From: JAURVT01 sp049059935
GTDB taxonomy: Bacteria; Actinomycetota; Actinomycetes; Propionibacteriales; Nocardioidaceae
Assembly: GCF_049059935.1 (NCBI RefSeq)
Contig: NZ_JBMGQR010000045.1
Location: forward strand, 1 to 35,086
Reading direction: 5' to 3'
DNA length: 35,086 bases
Part shown: positions 16,281 through 23,695 of the stretch, piece after piece
Layout: each line of letters begins with the position of its first letter
Position numbering within the stretch: the first letter of the stretch is position 1
The notes under the pieces: generated by a model
Databases searched by the model: none
What the model was told of the DNA's origin: nothing
Seen by the model: only the letters and a program-made list of their open reading frames with translations
Position numbers and translations under genes: made by a program

Positions 16281-17326
16281 CCAGCACCCCCGACGTCGCC
16301 GGCCGCCGTCGCGTCCGCGTCCAGGCACCCGGCGAGATCGAGGTCGTGGACGAGGCGCTGCCCGACCTCGCACCCGACGAGGCGCTCGTCGCGACGAGCG
16401 TCGTCGGGCTCTGCGGGTCCGACACGCACGCCGCCCACGGCCGCCACCCCTTCGTCGCGCTGCCGTACTACCCCGGCCACGAGGTGGTCGGCGTGGTCGA
16501 GGCGCTCGGCGACGCCGCCGAGGCCGTCGAGGGCGTGGCCGTCGGCTCCCGGGTCACGGTCGAGCCGACGCTGCCCTGCGGCACGTGCAAGTCGTGCACC
16601 ACCGGGCGCGAGAACATCTGCGAGAACCTCCAGTTCTTCGGCTGCGGGTTCCGCGAGGGAGGCATGGCCGACCGCTTCACGGTGCGCGCGTCGCGCCTGC
16701 GCCCGATCCCCGACGACCTCGACGACCTGCAGGCGGTGCTCGTCGAGCCGCTCTCGACGCCCGTGCACGCCGTCCGGCTCGCCGGCGACGTGACGGGGCG
16801 GTCGGTCGTCGTGCTCGGCGCCGGCACCATCGGCCTGCTGGTGGGCGCGGCCGCCCGTCACCGCGGAGCGCGAACGGTGGTGATGACCGACGTGCGCGAG
16901 GACAAGCGCGAGCGCGCGCTGCGCCTCGGCGCCGACCACGTGGTCGACGCGGCGGCCGACGACGTCGTCGAGCAGGTGCGCTCGGTGCTCGGCGAGAGCG
17001 CGGACGTCGTCTTCGACTGCGTCGCCGTGCAGCCCACCGTCGAGGCCGCGATCGCGATGGCGCTCAAGGGCGGCACGGTCGTCGTCGTGGGCGTGCCCAC
17101 CGGCGACGTGCGGGTGCCGCTGGCGATCGTGCAGGACCAGCAGGTCCGCATCCAGGGCGCGGCCACCTACCTGCGCGAGGACTACGAGGAGTCGATGGAG
17201 ATCCTGCGCGCGGGCAGCGTCCGCACCGACGACATGATCACCTCGCGCCTCCCGCTCGCCGACGCCGCCGAGGCCTTCGTCACCGCCTCGGCCGGCGACC
17301 AGGTCAAGGTCGTCCTCGTCCCCTGA
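16277..17326 (+). CDS. Zinc-dependent alcohol/polyol dehydrogenase (MDR family), second copy
   Basis: This 349-residue medium-chain dehydrogenase has catalytic-zinc residues in VVGLCGSDTHAAHG and YYPGHEVVG. The structural-zinc cysteines lie in EPTLPCGTCKSCTTGRENIC. The NAD(P) loop is VVVLGAGTIGLLVG, followed by TDVREDKRE (Asp after the second strand, NAD-preferring). It shares the fold but not close sequence with the dehydrogenase at 11019, so this is not a recent duplication. The start overlaps the DeoR stop (ATGA). Together the two enzymes could oxidise two polyols, or two successive steps of one pathway. The exact substrates are unknown. Confidence 0.9.
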   Translation: MTSTPDVAGRRRVRVQAPGEIEVVDEALPDLAPDEALVATSVVGLCGSDTHAAHGRHPFVALPYYPGHEVVGVVEALGDAAEAVEGVAVGSRVTVEPTLPCGTCKSCTTGRENICENLQFFGCGFREGGMADRFTVRASRLRPIPDDLDDLQAVLVEPLSTPVHAVRLAGDVTGRSVVVLGAGTIGLLVGAAARHRGARTVVMTDVREDKRERALRLGADHVVDAAADDVVEQVRSVLGESADVVFDCVAVQPTVEAAIAMALKGGTVVVVGVPTGDVRVPLAIVQDQQVRIQGAATYLREDYEESMEILRAGSVRTDDMITSRLPLADAAEAFVTASAGDQVKVVLVP

Positions 17327-17362
17327 TCGGACGAGGGGGGCCGCACGCCACCGGCCGGACAT

Positions 17363-17392
17363 TTGACCGTCATGACGGGCGGGTGGGACGAT
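17363..17392 (+). promoter_or_regulatory. Possible promoter with palindrome over the -35
   Basis: TTGACC (17363-17368) and GACGAT (17387-17392) are 18 bp apart. A perfect 12-bp palindrome CCGTCATGACGG (17367-17378) overlaps the -35 and could be an operator. The 171-bp gap holding it (17327-17497) lies between the dehydrogenase and the coiled-coil gene and shows nothing else. Confidence 0.35.
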
Positions 17393-17497
17393 GAGAGACG
17401 CCGCACGGCCCTGCTCGTCGCGCTCTCCCGCGCGCGTGGCACCCGGCCCCTCGGGCGGCGGACCACCCGCACCTGTGAACCCCTCCGGAGGACATCC

Positions 17498-17689
17498 ATG
17501 GCCAAGGCTCTCCTGGGCTATGTCGCCGCGGACAACCCGCACCTGACCCGCGAGCTCGCCGTCCTGCGGCGCCGCGTGGTCGACCTCGAGACCGAGGTCC
17601 TGCGCCTGAAGTCCGAGAACGACGCGCTGCACGGCTCGCTCACCGCCGACCTCAGCACGGCCGACCTGCTCGAGCCCGCCGCGGGCTGA
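17498..17689 (+). CDS. Small conserved coiled-coil protein
   Basis: This is a 63-residue protein. A short start, MAKALLGYVAADNPHL, leads to a heptad-rich helix at about residues 18-47 (ELAVLRRRVVDLETEVLRLK with Leu/Val at a/d positions), then a short acidic tail. The ATG at 17498 is chosen because CGGAGG precedes it. An in-frame upstream extension to 17363 is Arg-rich and unlikely to be translated. Similar short 'MAKALLG...' coiled-coil proteins are, from memory, conserved in actinobacteria without a known function. It lies 159 bp before smc, but a separate promoter for smc cannot be ruled out. Confidence 0.75.
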   Translation: MAKALLGYVAADNPHLTRELAVLRRRVVDLETEVLRLKSENDALHGSLTADLSTADLLEPAAG

Positions 17690-17848
17690 CGCCCGCGACA
17701 CCCGCGCGGCACCCCGCCCCAATCACCTCGGGGCTGGCCCCGACGCCCTAGGCTGGCGTCGGCTTCTTCCCCGATGCCCCGTCGGACGACTCCGGCATCG
17801 CCGACGCACGCGTCGTCGACGTCCCCTCCGACCACCCGGGAGCCCGCG

Positions 17849-20800
17849 TTGTACCTCAAGAGCCTGACGCTCCGAGGGTTCAAGTCCTTCGCCTCCTCGA
17901 CGACCCTGTCGCTCGAGCCGGGCATCACCTGCGTGGTGGGCCCCAACGGCTCGGGCAAGTCCAACGTCGTCGACGCCCTCGCCTGGGTGATGGGCGAGCA
18001 GGGCGCCAAGTCGCTGCGCGGCGGCAAGATGGAGGACGTCATCTTCGCCGGCACGTCCGGGCGTCCGCCGCTCGGCCGCGCCGAGGTGGTCCTGACCATC
18101 GACAACTCCGACGGCGCGCTGCCGATCGAGTACGCCGAGGTCACGATCACCCGCACGATGTTCCGCAACGGCGGCTCGGAGTACCAGATCAACGGCTCGT
18201 CGTGCCGGCTGCTGGACGTCCAGGAGCTCCTCAGCGACTCCGGCATCGGGCGCGAGATGCACGTCATCGTCGGCCAGGGACAGCTCGACGGCGTCCTGCG
18301 CGCGACGCCGGAGGACCGCCGCGGGTTCGTCGAGGAGGCCGCCGGCGTCCTCAAGCACCGCAAGCGCAAGGAGAAGGCACTCCGCAAGCTCGAGGCCACG
18401 CAGGGCAACGTGCAGCGCCTCGCCGACCTGCTCAGCGAGATCCGCCGCCAGCTCAAGCCGCTCGGTCGCCAGGCCGAGGTCGCGCGCCGGGCCGCCGTCG
18501 TCCAGGCCGACGTCCGCGACGCCCGCGCGCGCCTGCTCGCCGACGACCTCGTCACCGCCACCACCACGCTCCAGACCGAGCTCGCCGACGAGAACGCGCT
18601 GCGCCAGCGTCGTGCGGCCGCCGAGGGTGCCGTCGCGCACGCCCGCCAGGAGGAGGCGCAGCACGAGGACGCGCTGCGCGAGTCCGCGCCGCAGCTCTCG
18701 GCCGCGCAGGAGACCTGGTACCAGCTGTCCGGCCTGCGCGAGCGGTTCCGCGGCACGTCCGGGCTCGCCGCCGAGCGGGTGCGCCTGGCCGCGACGCAGG
18801 CCGACGACGAGCGCACCGGACGCGACCCCGAGCAGCTCGAGGCCGACGCCGAGCGCATGGCCGAGCAGGAGGCCGCGATCGCCGCCGAGGTCGAGCAGGC
18901 GCGCGGAGGCCTCGAGGCCCAGGTCGCCGAGCGTCAGGCGGCGGAGTCGGCGTACTCCGCCGAGGAGGCCCGCGTCGCGAGCCTGGTGCGCGCCGCCGCC
19001 GACCGTCGCGAGGGCCTGGCCCGCCTCAACGGCAAGGTCGGTGCACTGCGCAGCCGCGCCCGCGCCGCCGAGGACGAGATCGGCCGCCTCACCGACGCGC
19101 GCGACGCCGCCGAGGTGCGCGCCGAGAAGGCGCGCCACGACTTCACCGCGCTCGAGACGCAGGTGGCCAGCCTCGACGCGGGCGAGAGCGGCCTCGACGC
19201 CGAGCACGAGGTGGCCGAGGACGCCCTCGCCGCGGCGCGCGAGCGTCTGGCGAAGGTCACCGAGGAGTCCCGGGTGGCCGACCGCGAGCGCGCGGCGCTC
19301 GTCGCGCGCAAGGAGGCCCTCGAGATGGGGCTGTCGCGCAAGGACGGCGCGGGTGCGCTGCTCGCCGCCGACGAGCAGCTGAGCGGTCTGCTCGGCTCGG
19401 TGGCCGCGCTGCTCACCGTCCGCGAGGGCCACGAGGCGGCCGTCGCCGCCGCGCTCGGGTCGGCCGCCGACGCCGTCGCCGTCGAGGACGCGTCCACCGC
19501 GGTCGAGGCCATGCACCGGCTCAAGGAGGACGACCTCGGCCGCGCCGGCATCCTGCTCGGCGGCGGACCCGACGACGAGCCCGCCTGGCCGTCGCTCCCG
19601 GCCTCGGCGTCGTGGGCGGTCGACTCGGTCGAGGTGCCCGCCCCGCTGCGGCCGGCCGTGCGCCGCCTGCTCGTGCGCGTGGCCGTCGTCGACGACCTCG
19701 CCTCCGCCCGCTCGCTGGTCTCCTCGCTGCCCGACGTCGTGGCCGTCACTCGCGACGGCGACCTGTTCGGCGCGCACTACGCGTCGGGCGGCTCGTCTTC
19801 GGTGCCGAGCCTGCTCGAGGTGCAGGCGGCGGTCGACCGCGCCACCGAGGAGCTCGACGAGGCCACCCGGCTCGTCGAGCGGCTCTCGTTCGACCTCGCC
19901 CGGGTCACGCAGGAGCAGCAGGACGCCCAGCAGGCCGTCGACGCCACGCTGGCCCGCCTGCACGAGTCCGACGCCGCGATGTCAGCCGTCGCCGAGAACC
20001 TCGGCCAGCTGGGCTCCACGGCCCGCGCCGCGTCGGGGGAGGCCGAGCGGCTGAGCCGGTCGATCGTCGACGCCGAGACCTCGCGCGACGCCGACCTGGC
20101 CGGCCTGGCCGAGCTCGAGGACCGGCTGAGCCAGGCCGAGGACGCGCCCGAGGAGGACCCCGACACGTCCGACCTCGAACGACTCGCCGACGAGGCCAAG
20201 GCCGGTCGTCAGGCCGAGACCGAGGCCCGCCTGGCGCTGCGCACCGCCGAGGAGCGGGCACGGGCGCTGTCGGGCCGCGCCGACTCGCTGCGTCGCGCGG
20301 CCCGCGAGGAGCGCGCCGCGCGCGAGCAGGCGCGTCGCCGGCGCGAGCGCCGTCGTCGCGAGGCCGAGGCCGCCAAGGCCGTCGCCGCCGCCGGCGAGGT
20401 CGTGCTGCGGCACCTCGACCGCTCGGTCGAGCTGGCCGGCGTCCGCCGCCGCGAGATCGAGGAGTCGCGCACCGGCGACGAGAAGCAGCTGGCCGAGGTG
20501 CGCGAGCGCCTGCGCGGGCTCGCGTCCGAGCTCGACCGCCTGACCGACTCGGTGCACCGCGACGAGATGGCGCGCACCGAGCAGCGGCTGCGCATCGAGG
20601 CCCTGCAGCAGCGCGCCATCGACGAGCTGGGCGTGGAGCACGAGTCGCTCGTCGCCGAGTACGGCCCCGAGGTGCCCGTCCCCGTCGAGCGTCCCGAGGG
20701 CCTGGCCGACGACGTGCCCGACCCCGACCCGGTCCCGTACGACCGCGAGCAGCAGACCAAGCGGCTGCGCGCGGCCGAGCGGGCCATCGCCGCGCTGGGC

Positions 20801-21403
20801 AAGGTGAACCCGCTGGCCCTGGAGGAGTTCGACGCCATGGAGGAGCGGCACCGCTTCCTCAGCGAGCAGCTCGAGGACCTCCGCAAAACCCGCCGCGACC
20901 TGCTCGAGATCGTCGACGAGGTCGACCGTCGCGTCGAGCAGGTCTTCACCGACGCCTGGACCGACGTCGAGCGCGAGTTCCAGCACGTGTTCTCCCGGCT
21001 GTTCCCCGGCGGCGAGGGACGTCTGGTCCTCACCGACCCGTCCGACATGCTCACCACCGGCATCGATGTCGAGGCCCGTCCTCCGGGCAAGAAGGTCAAG
21101 CGGCTGTCGCTGCTGTCGGGCGGCGAGCGGTCGCTGGTGGCCGTCGCGTTCCTGGTGGCGCTGTTCAAGGCGCGGCCGAGCCCCTTCTACATCCTCGACG
21201 AGGTCGAGGCCGCCCTCGACGACGTCAACCTCGGGCGTCTGCTCGAGATCTACGAGGAGCTGCGCGAGAACTCCCAGCTCATCGTCATCACGCACCAGAA
21301 GCGCACGATGGAGGTCGCCGACGCCCTCTACGGCGTGTCGATGCGCGGCGACGGCGTGTCGGCGGTCATCAGCCAGCGGATGCGCGAGGCCGAGCCGGCA
21401 TGA
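17849..21403 (+). CDS. smc: Chromosome partition protein SMC
   Basis: This 1184-residue SMC ATPase works with ScpA/ScpB to load on and compact the chromosome. The N-terminal head has Walker A GPNGSGKS at residues 31-38. Long coiled coils run at about 165-500 and 660-1020. The hinge lies at about 505-655 (around AALGSAADAVAVEDASTAVE). The C-terminal head has the ABC signature LLSGGERSLVA near 1090 and Walker B FYILDEVEAALDD near 1112-1124. The start is TTG 17849: GGGAG lies 6 nt upstream and the protein then begins YLKSLTLRGFKSFAS, as actinobacterial SMCs do. An in-frame ATG at 17774 would add 25 low-complexity residues without a ribosome-binding site. The stop overlaps the thioesterase start (ATGA). 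Confidence 0.96.
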   Translation: MYLKSLTLRGFKSFASSTTLSLEPGITCVVGPNGSGKSNVVDALAWVMGEQGAKSLRGGKMEDVIFAGTSGRPPLGRAEVVLTIDNSDGALPIEYAEVTITRTMFRNGGSEYQINGSSCRLLDVQELLSDSGIGREMHVIVGQGQLDGVLRATPEDRRGFVEEAAGVLKHRKRKEKALRKLEATQGNVQRLADLLSEIRRQLKPLGRQAEVARRAAVVQADVRDARARLLADDLVTATTTLQTELADENALRQRRAAAEGAVAHARQEEAQHEDALRESAPQLSAAQETWYQLSGLRERFRGTSGLAAERVRLAATQADDERTGRDPEQLEADAERMAEQEAAIAAEVEQARGGLEAQVAERQAAESAYSAEEARVASLVRAAADRREGLARLNGKVGALRSRARAAEDEIGRLTDARDAAEVRAEKARHDFTALETQVASLDAGESGLDAEHEVAEDALAAARERLAKVTEESRVADRERAALVARKEALEMGLSRKDGAGALLAADEQLSGLLGSVAALLTVREGHEAAVAAALGSAADAVAVEDASTAVEAMHRLKEDDLGRAGILLGGGPDDEPAWPSLPASASWAVDSVEVPAPLRPAVRRLLVRVAVVDDLASARSLVSSLPDVVAVTRDGDLFGAHYASGGSSSVPSLLEVQAAVDRATEELDEATRLVERLSFDLARVTQEQQDAQQAVDATLARLHESDAAMSAVAENLGQLGSTARAASGEAERLSRSIVDAETSRDADLAGLAELEDRLSQAEDAPEEDPDTSDLERLADEAKAGRQAETEARLALRTAEERARALSGRADSLRRAAREERAAREQARRRRERRRREAEAAKAVAAAGEVVLRHLDRSVELAGVRRREIEESRTGDEKQLAEVRERLRGLASELDRLTDSVHRDEMARTEQRLRIEALQQRAIDELGVEHESLVAEYGPEVPVPVERPEGLADDVPDPDPVPYDREQQTKRLRAAERAIAALGKVNPLALEEFDAMEERHRFLSEQLEDLRKTRRDLLEIVDEVDRRVEQVFTDAWTDVEREFQHVFSRLFPGGEGRLVLTDPSDMLTTGIDVEARPPGKKVKRLSLLSGGERSLVAVAFLVALFKARPSPFYILDEVEAALDDVNLGRLLEIYEELRENSQLIVITHQKRTMEVADALYGVSMRGDGVSAVISQRMREAEPA

Positions 21404-21843
21404 GCCACGACGAGGCACTGCCGCGCCGCGAGGACTTCGGCGTGCTGCGCCGGATCACCACGCGGTGGGCCGACGAGGACGTCTACGGTCACGTCAACAA
21501 CGTCACCTACTACTCCTACTTCGACACCGCGGTGAACGGGTACCTGATCGAGACCAGCGGCGTCGACACGCGCACCCTTGACGCCGTGGGCGTGGTGGCC
21601 GAGACCAGCTGCCGCTTTCTGCGCCAGCTGCGGTTCCCGGCCGACGTCGAGGTCGGGCTCGTGGTCGAGCGCCTCGGCACGTCGAGCATCACCTACCGGA
21701 TCGGGCTGTTCCAGGGCGAGGCACCCGAGCCGGCCGCGCTCGGCCGGTTCGTGCACGTGTACGTGTCCGGCCAGGGCGACGAACGGGCCACGACGCCCGT
21801 GCCCGACCCCGTCCGCCGGGCCGTCGAGCCCCTCGTCCGCTGA
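21400..21843 (+). CDS. Acyl-CoA thioesterase (4HBT hotdog fold)
   Basis: This 147-residue hotdog-fold protein of the 4-hydroxybenzoyl-CoA thioesterase/YbgC type carries the motif RWADEDVYGHVNNVTYYSYF near residues 22-41. The Asp in this motif is the usual catalytic residue. The rest of the fold is visible as SCRFLRQLRFPADVEVGLVVE and ITYRIGLFQ. It would hydrolyse an acyl-CoA or acyl-ACP thioester in the cytoplasm; the acyl group is unknown. Its ATG overlaps the smc stop, so translation is coupled to a chromosome-organisation gene without an obvious metabolic reason. Confidence 0.9.
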   Translation: MSHDEALPRREDFGVLRRITTRWADEDVYGHVNNVTYYSYFDTAVNGYLIETSGVDTRTLDAVGVVAETSCRFLRQLRFPADVEVGLVVERLGTSSITYRIGLFQGEAPEPAALGRFVHVYVSGQGDERATTPVPDPVRRAVEPLVR

Positions 21844-21993
21844 CGTGACGCACGCGACGCCGCGCCGTGCTCTCCAGGGCGTGCGCGACGTGACGAACAT
21901 GACAGAATCGGACACGGAACGCACGCGGTCAGGGCCGCGTCGGACCGCAGTCAGGCTTCACCGCTACACCGATCGCCTCCGGGGGAATTCGTC

Positions 21994-22200
21994 GTGCTCG
22001 TCATCGTCCTGATCATGGTGCTGATCGTCGCCGCAGCCGTGCTGCTCGCGGCCGTCACCGCATTCCCGCAGCGAGGACGCGACGTGCCCAACGCGCCGCG
22101 CGTGAGCCAGGTGCTCACCAAGGTCAACGAGCAGCTCGACATCACCACGCCGAACCGTGGCGGCGTCGCCGTCGAGGACCGTCCGCGCGACGACGCCTGA
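21994..22200 (+). CDS. Small single-pass membrane protein
   Basis: This is a 68-residue protein with an N-terminal membrane helix (VLVIVLIMVLIVAAAVLLAA, residues 1-20) and a short cytoplasmic tail containing NAPRVSQVLTKVNEQLDITTPNRGG. The GTG at 21994 follows GGGGGAA at a good distance. Codon use is G/C-rich at third positions. I do not recognise a family. It lies 150 bp after the thioesterase and is convergent with the M56 peptidase gene, separated from it by an inverted repeat. Confidence 0.65.
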   Translation: MLVIVLIMVLIVAAAVLLAAVTAFPQRGRDVPNAPRVSQVLTKVNEQLDITTPNRGGVAVEDRPRDDA

Positions 22201-22252
22201 GCGCCCCACCCACGGCAGATGTGCCGAAGCACGGTAGATCTCCCGTGCGCCG

Positions 22253-22284
22253 GACCAAACACCACGTTCACGTGGTAATTGGTC
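22253..22284. terminator. Inverted repeat between convergent genes
   Basis: The 14-nt arms 22253-22266 (GACCAAACACCACG) and 22271-22284 pair at 12 of 14 positions around a TTCA loop. The element sits between the ends of the small membrane protein (22200) and the M56 peptidase (22304) and could terminate both. No T-run is present. Confidence 0.6.
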
Positions 22285-22303
22285 GAAGCGGCGGCCGACG
22301 GCC

Positions 22304-23203
22304 TCAGGCCAGGCGCTGCCAGGCCGAGGCGATCCACGGCACGGCGAGGAACAGCGTCGGGGCCACGAGCACCACGGCCGACGCCGCGTAGGCGGCGACC
22401 GCCGACACCAGGCGGCCGGCCCTGACCTCGTCGGGGTCGTCGCCGAGGCGTTCGAGGCGCACCTGGACGGCCGAGCCGGCGCCCAGAGCGCCCTGCGGGG
22501 TGGCGGCTCCCGTCCCCAGGGTCACCAGCGCCCGTGCCAGGGGCACGGCACCGCAGCGACGGCGGGCGCGGTCGTCGGCGAGCAGCTCGACGAGCACCTC
22601 GCTGTGGTGCAGGGCGGCGTCGCCGCGCGGACCCCGCGGGAACGCCCGGTGCAACGCGGTGAACCCCTCCAGGACGAGGTCGTGCCGCGCGCGGACGTGG
22701 GCCCGCTCGTGCTCGAGCACCGCGTCGACCTCGGCGGCGTCGAGGCGGTCCAGGGTGCCCGCGGACACCACCACGCGGGTCGCGCCCACCCCGGGCAGGC
22801 AGTAGGCCATCGGCAGCTCGTCGGCCAGGATCCGCAGCGACGGCTCGTCGTCGTCCACGCGGGCGAGCAGGTCGACCAGGTCGCGATGGCGGCGGCGGCG
22901 GGCGCGGACGTCGCGGCCGACCGTGACGATCGACCACGCCAGACGCCCGCCCACCAGGACCGTGAGCGCCAGCACCGCGACGTGCACCGCGATGCGCAGC
23001 ACCGACGGGTCCTGCGGCGTCACCAGCCACAGCGCCGTCGACAGACCGGCGCCGAGCACGGCGAGCACGGCGGCCAGCGCGAGCGACTGCCACAGCACGA
23101 TGCCGGCGCGGGGCGCCCGGTAGGGCCAGCGTGCCCGCGCCAGGAGCGCCGGCACGGGGTGCGCCAGCAGCAGCCCGATGACGCCGAGCAGGACCGGGGT
23201 CAT
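22304..23203 (-). CDS. M56-family (BlaR1-like) membrane metallopeptidase
   Basis: This 299-residue integral membrane protein has helices at the N-terminus (TPVLLGVIGLLLAHPVPALL), in the middle (LALAAVLAVLGAGLSTALWL and IAVHVAVLALTVLVGGRLAW) and at the C-terminus. The cytoplasmic protease part includes AYCLPGVGATRVVVSAGTLD and the zinc motif HERAH at about residues 164-168, within AVLEHERAHVRARHDLV. A second Glu ligand probably lies in VELLADDRARRR. There is no C-terminal penicillin-binding sensor domain, so it is the short M56 form. It overlaps the BlaI-family gene by ATGA. In BlaR1/BlaI systems the peptidase triggers removal of the repressor. Here the pair is divergent from cydABDC, so the regulated output may be respiration. 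Confidence 0.9.
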   Translation of the reverse strand: MTPVLLGVIGLLLAHPVPALLARARWPYRAPRAGIVLWQSLALAAVLAVLGAGLSTALWLVTPQDPSVLRIAVHVAVLALTVLVGGRLAWSIVTVGRDVRARRRRHRDLVDLLARVDDDEPSLRILADELPMAYCLPGVGATRVVVSAGTLDRLDAAEVDAVLEHERAHVRARHDLVLEGFTALHRAFPRGPRGDAALHHSEVLVELLADDRARRRCGAVPLARALVTLGTGAATPQGALGAGSAVQVRLERLGDDPDEVRAGRLVSAVAAYAASAVVLVAPTLFLAVPWIASAWQRLA

Positions 23204-23583
23204 GACCCGGCGGTGTCGTCCGTGGAGCGGGCCACGACGCGGGCGAGCGCGGCCTGCAGGGCGGCGGCCTCGTCGGGGCTCACCTGCTCGGCGAAGCGGA
23301 CGAGCGCCGACGCGCGGTCGTCGCCGGCGCCGGCGAGCGCCTCGCGCATGAGCTCGGCGGTGAGCTGCTCGCGGTCGTGCGCGGGGGAGTAGGCGAAGGC
23401 CCGCCCCTCGCGCTCGCGCGTGACCAGCTGCTTGCCGTCGAGGCGGTCGAGCACCGTCATCACCGTCGTGTACGCCAGCCCGCGGTCGCCGAGCGCGTCC
23501 ATCACGGCGCGGACGGTGCGCGGGCCGTCGGCGTCCCACAGGACGTCCATCACCGCGCGCTCGAGGTCTCCCAGGCGTGCCAC
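23200..23583 (-). CDS. BlaI/MecI/CopY-family repressor
   Basis: This 127-residue protein has an N-terminal winged helix at about residues 1-70 (ARLGDLERAVMDVLWDADGP, VRAVMDAL, LAYTTVMTVLDRLDGKQLV, FAYSP) and a helical dimerisation tail. The YTTVxTxLxRLxxKG-like recognition-helix motif is diagnostic of the family. Translation starts at GTG 23583, 6 nt after a TACGCT hexamer, suggesting a leaderless mRNA. The M56 peptidase is the second gene of the unit. Three dyads rich in TAC/GTA half-sites lie in the 112-bp region shared with cydA. It probably represses itself and cydABDC and is relieved by the M56 protein. Confidence 0.93.
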   Translation of the reverse strand: MARLGDLERAVMDVLWDADGPRTVRAVMDALGDRGLAYTTVMTVLDRLDGKQLVTREREGRAFAYSPAHDREQLTAELMREALAGAGDDRASALVRFAEQVSPDEAAALQAALARVVARSTDDTAGS

Positions 23584-23589
23584 GACCCC

Positions 23590-23595
23590 AGCGTA
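23590..23595 (-). promoter_or_regulatory. Putative leaderless -10 of the blaI-like gene
   Basis: Minus-strand TACGCT is followed by 6 nt and the GTG at 23583, with no ribosome-binding site. The dyad at 23602-23617 lies just upstream and could block this promoter. Confidence 0.5.
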
Positions 23596-23601
23596 CCTCG
23601 T

Positions 23602-23663
23602 CTACGACGTGACGTAGTACTCCCTTGACAGTACGACGCGGCGTCGTACTACAGTCGGTAGTA
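23602..23663. promoter_or_regulatory. BlaI-type operators and cydA promoter
   Basis: Three dyads are visible: CTACG/CGTAG at 23602-23617; a perfect one with 10-bp arms AGTACGACGC and GCGTCGTACT at 23630-23650; and TACTAC/GTAGTA at 23647-23663. TTGACA (23625-23630) and TACAGT (23650-23655) form a -35/-10 pair for cydA with a 19-bp spacer, and the perfect dyad fills exactly this spacer. The half-sites resemble the TACnnC/TACA elements of BlaI/MecI/CopY operators. Confidence 0.75.
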
Positions 23664-23695
23664 GGACAACGACGTCCACGACGGGAAGGTCGGCC

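Noticed and set aside
10216..17326. Transporter ATPase gene in the polyol locus
   Set aside because: All reading frames were considered; no Walker A/signature pair occurs between 5114 and 17326, so none is present here.
17363..17497. N-terminal extension of the small coiled-coil protein
   Set aside because: The added residues are Arg/Thr-rich and overlap a likely promoter; ATG 17498 has a good ribosome-binding site.
17774..17848. Upstream ATG start for smc at 17774
   Set aside because: It adds 25 low-complexity residues before the conserved N-terminus and has no ribosome-binding site, whereas TTG 17849 has GGGAG and gives the canonical start.
22201..22303. Small RNA or tRNA gene in the gap between convergent genes
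   Set aside because: Only the 22253-22284 inverted repeat is visible; no cloverleaf, TTC arm or conserved RNA motif is present.
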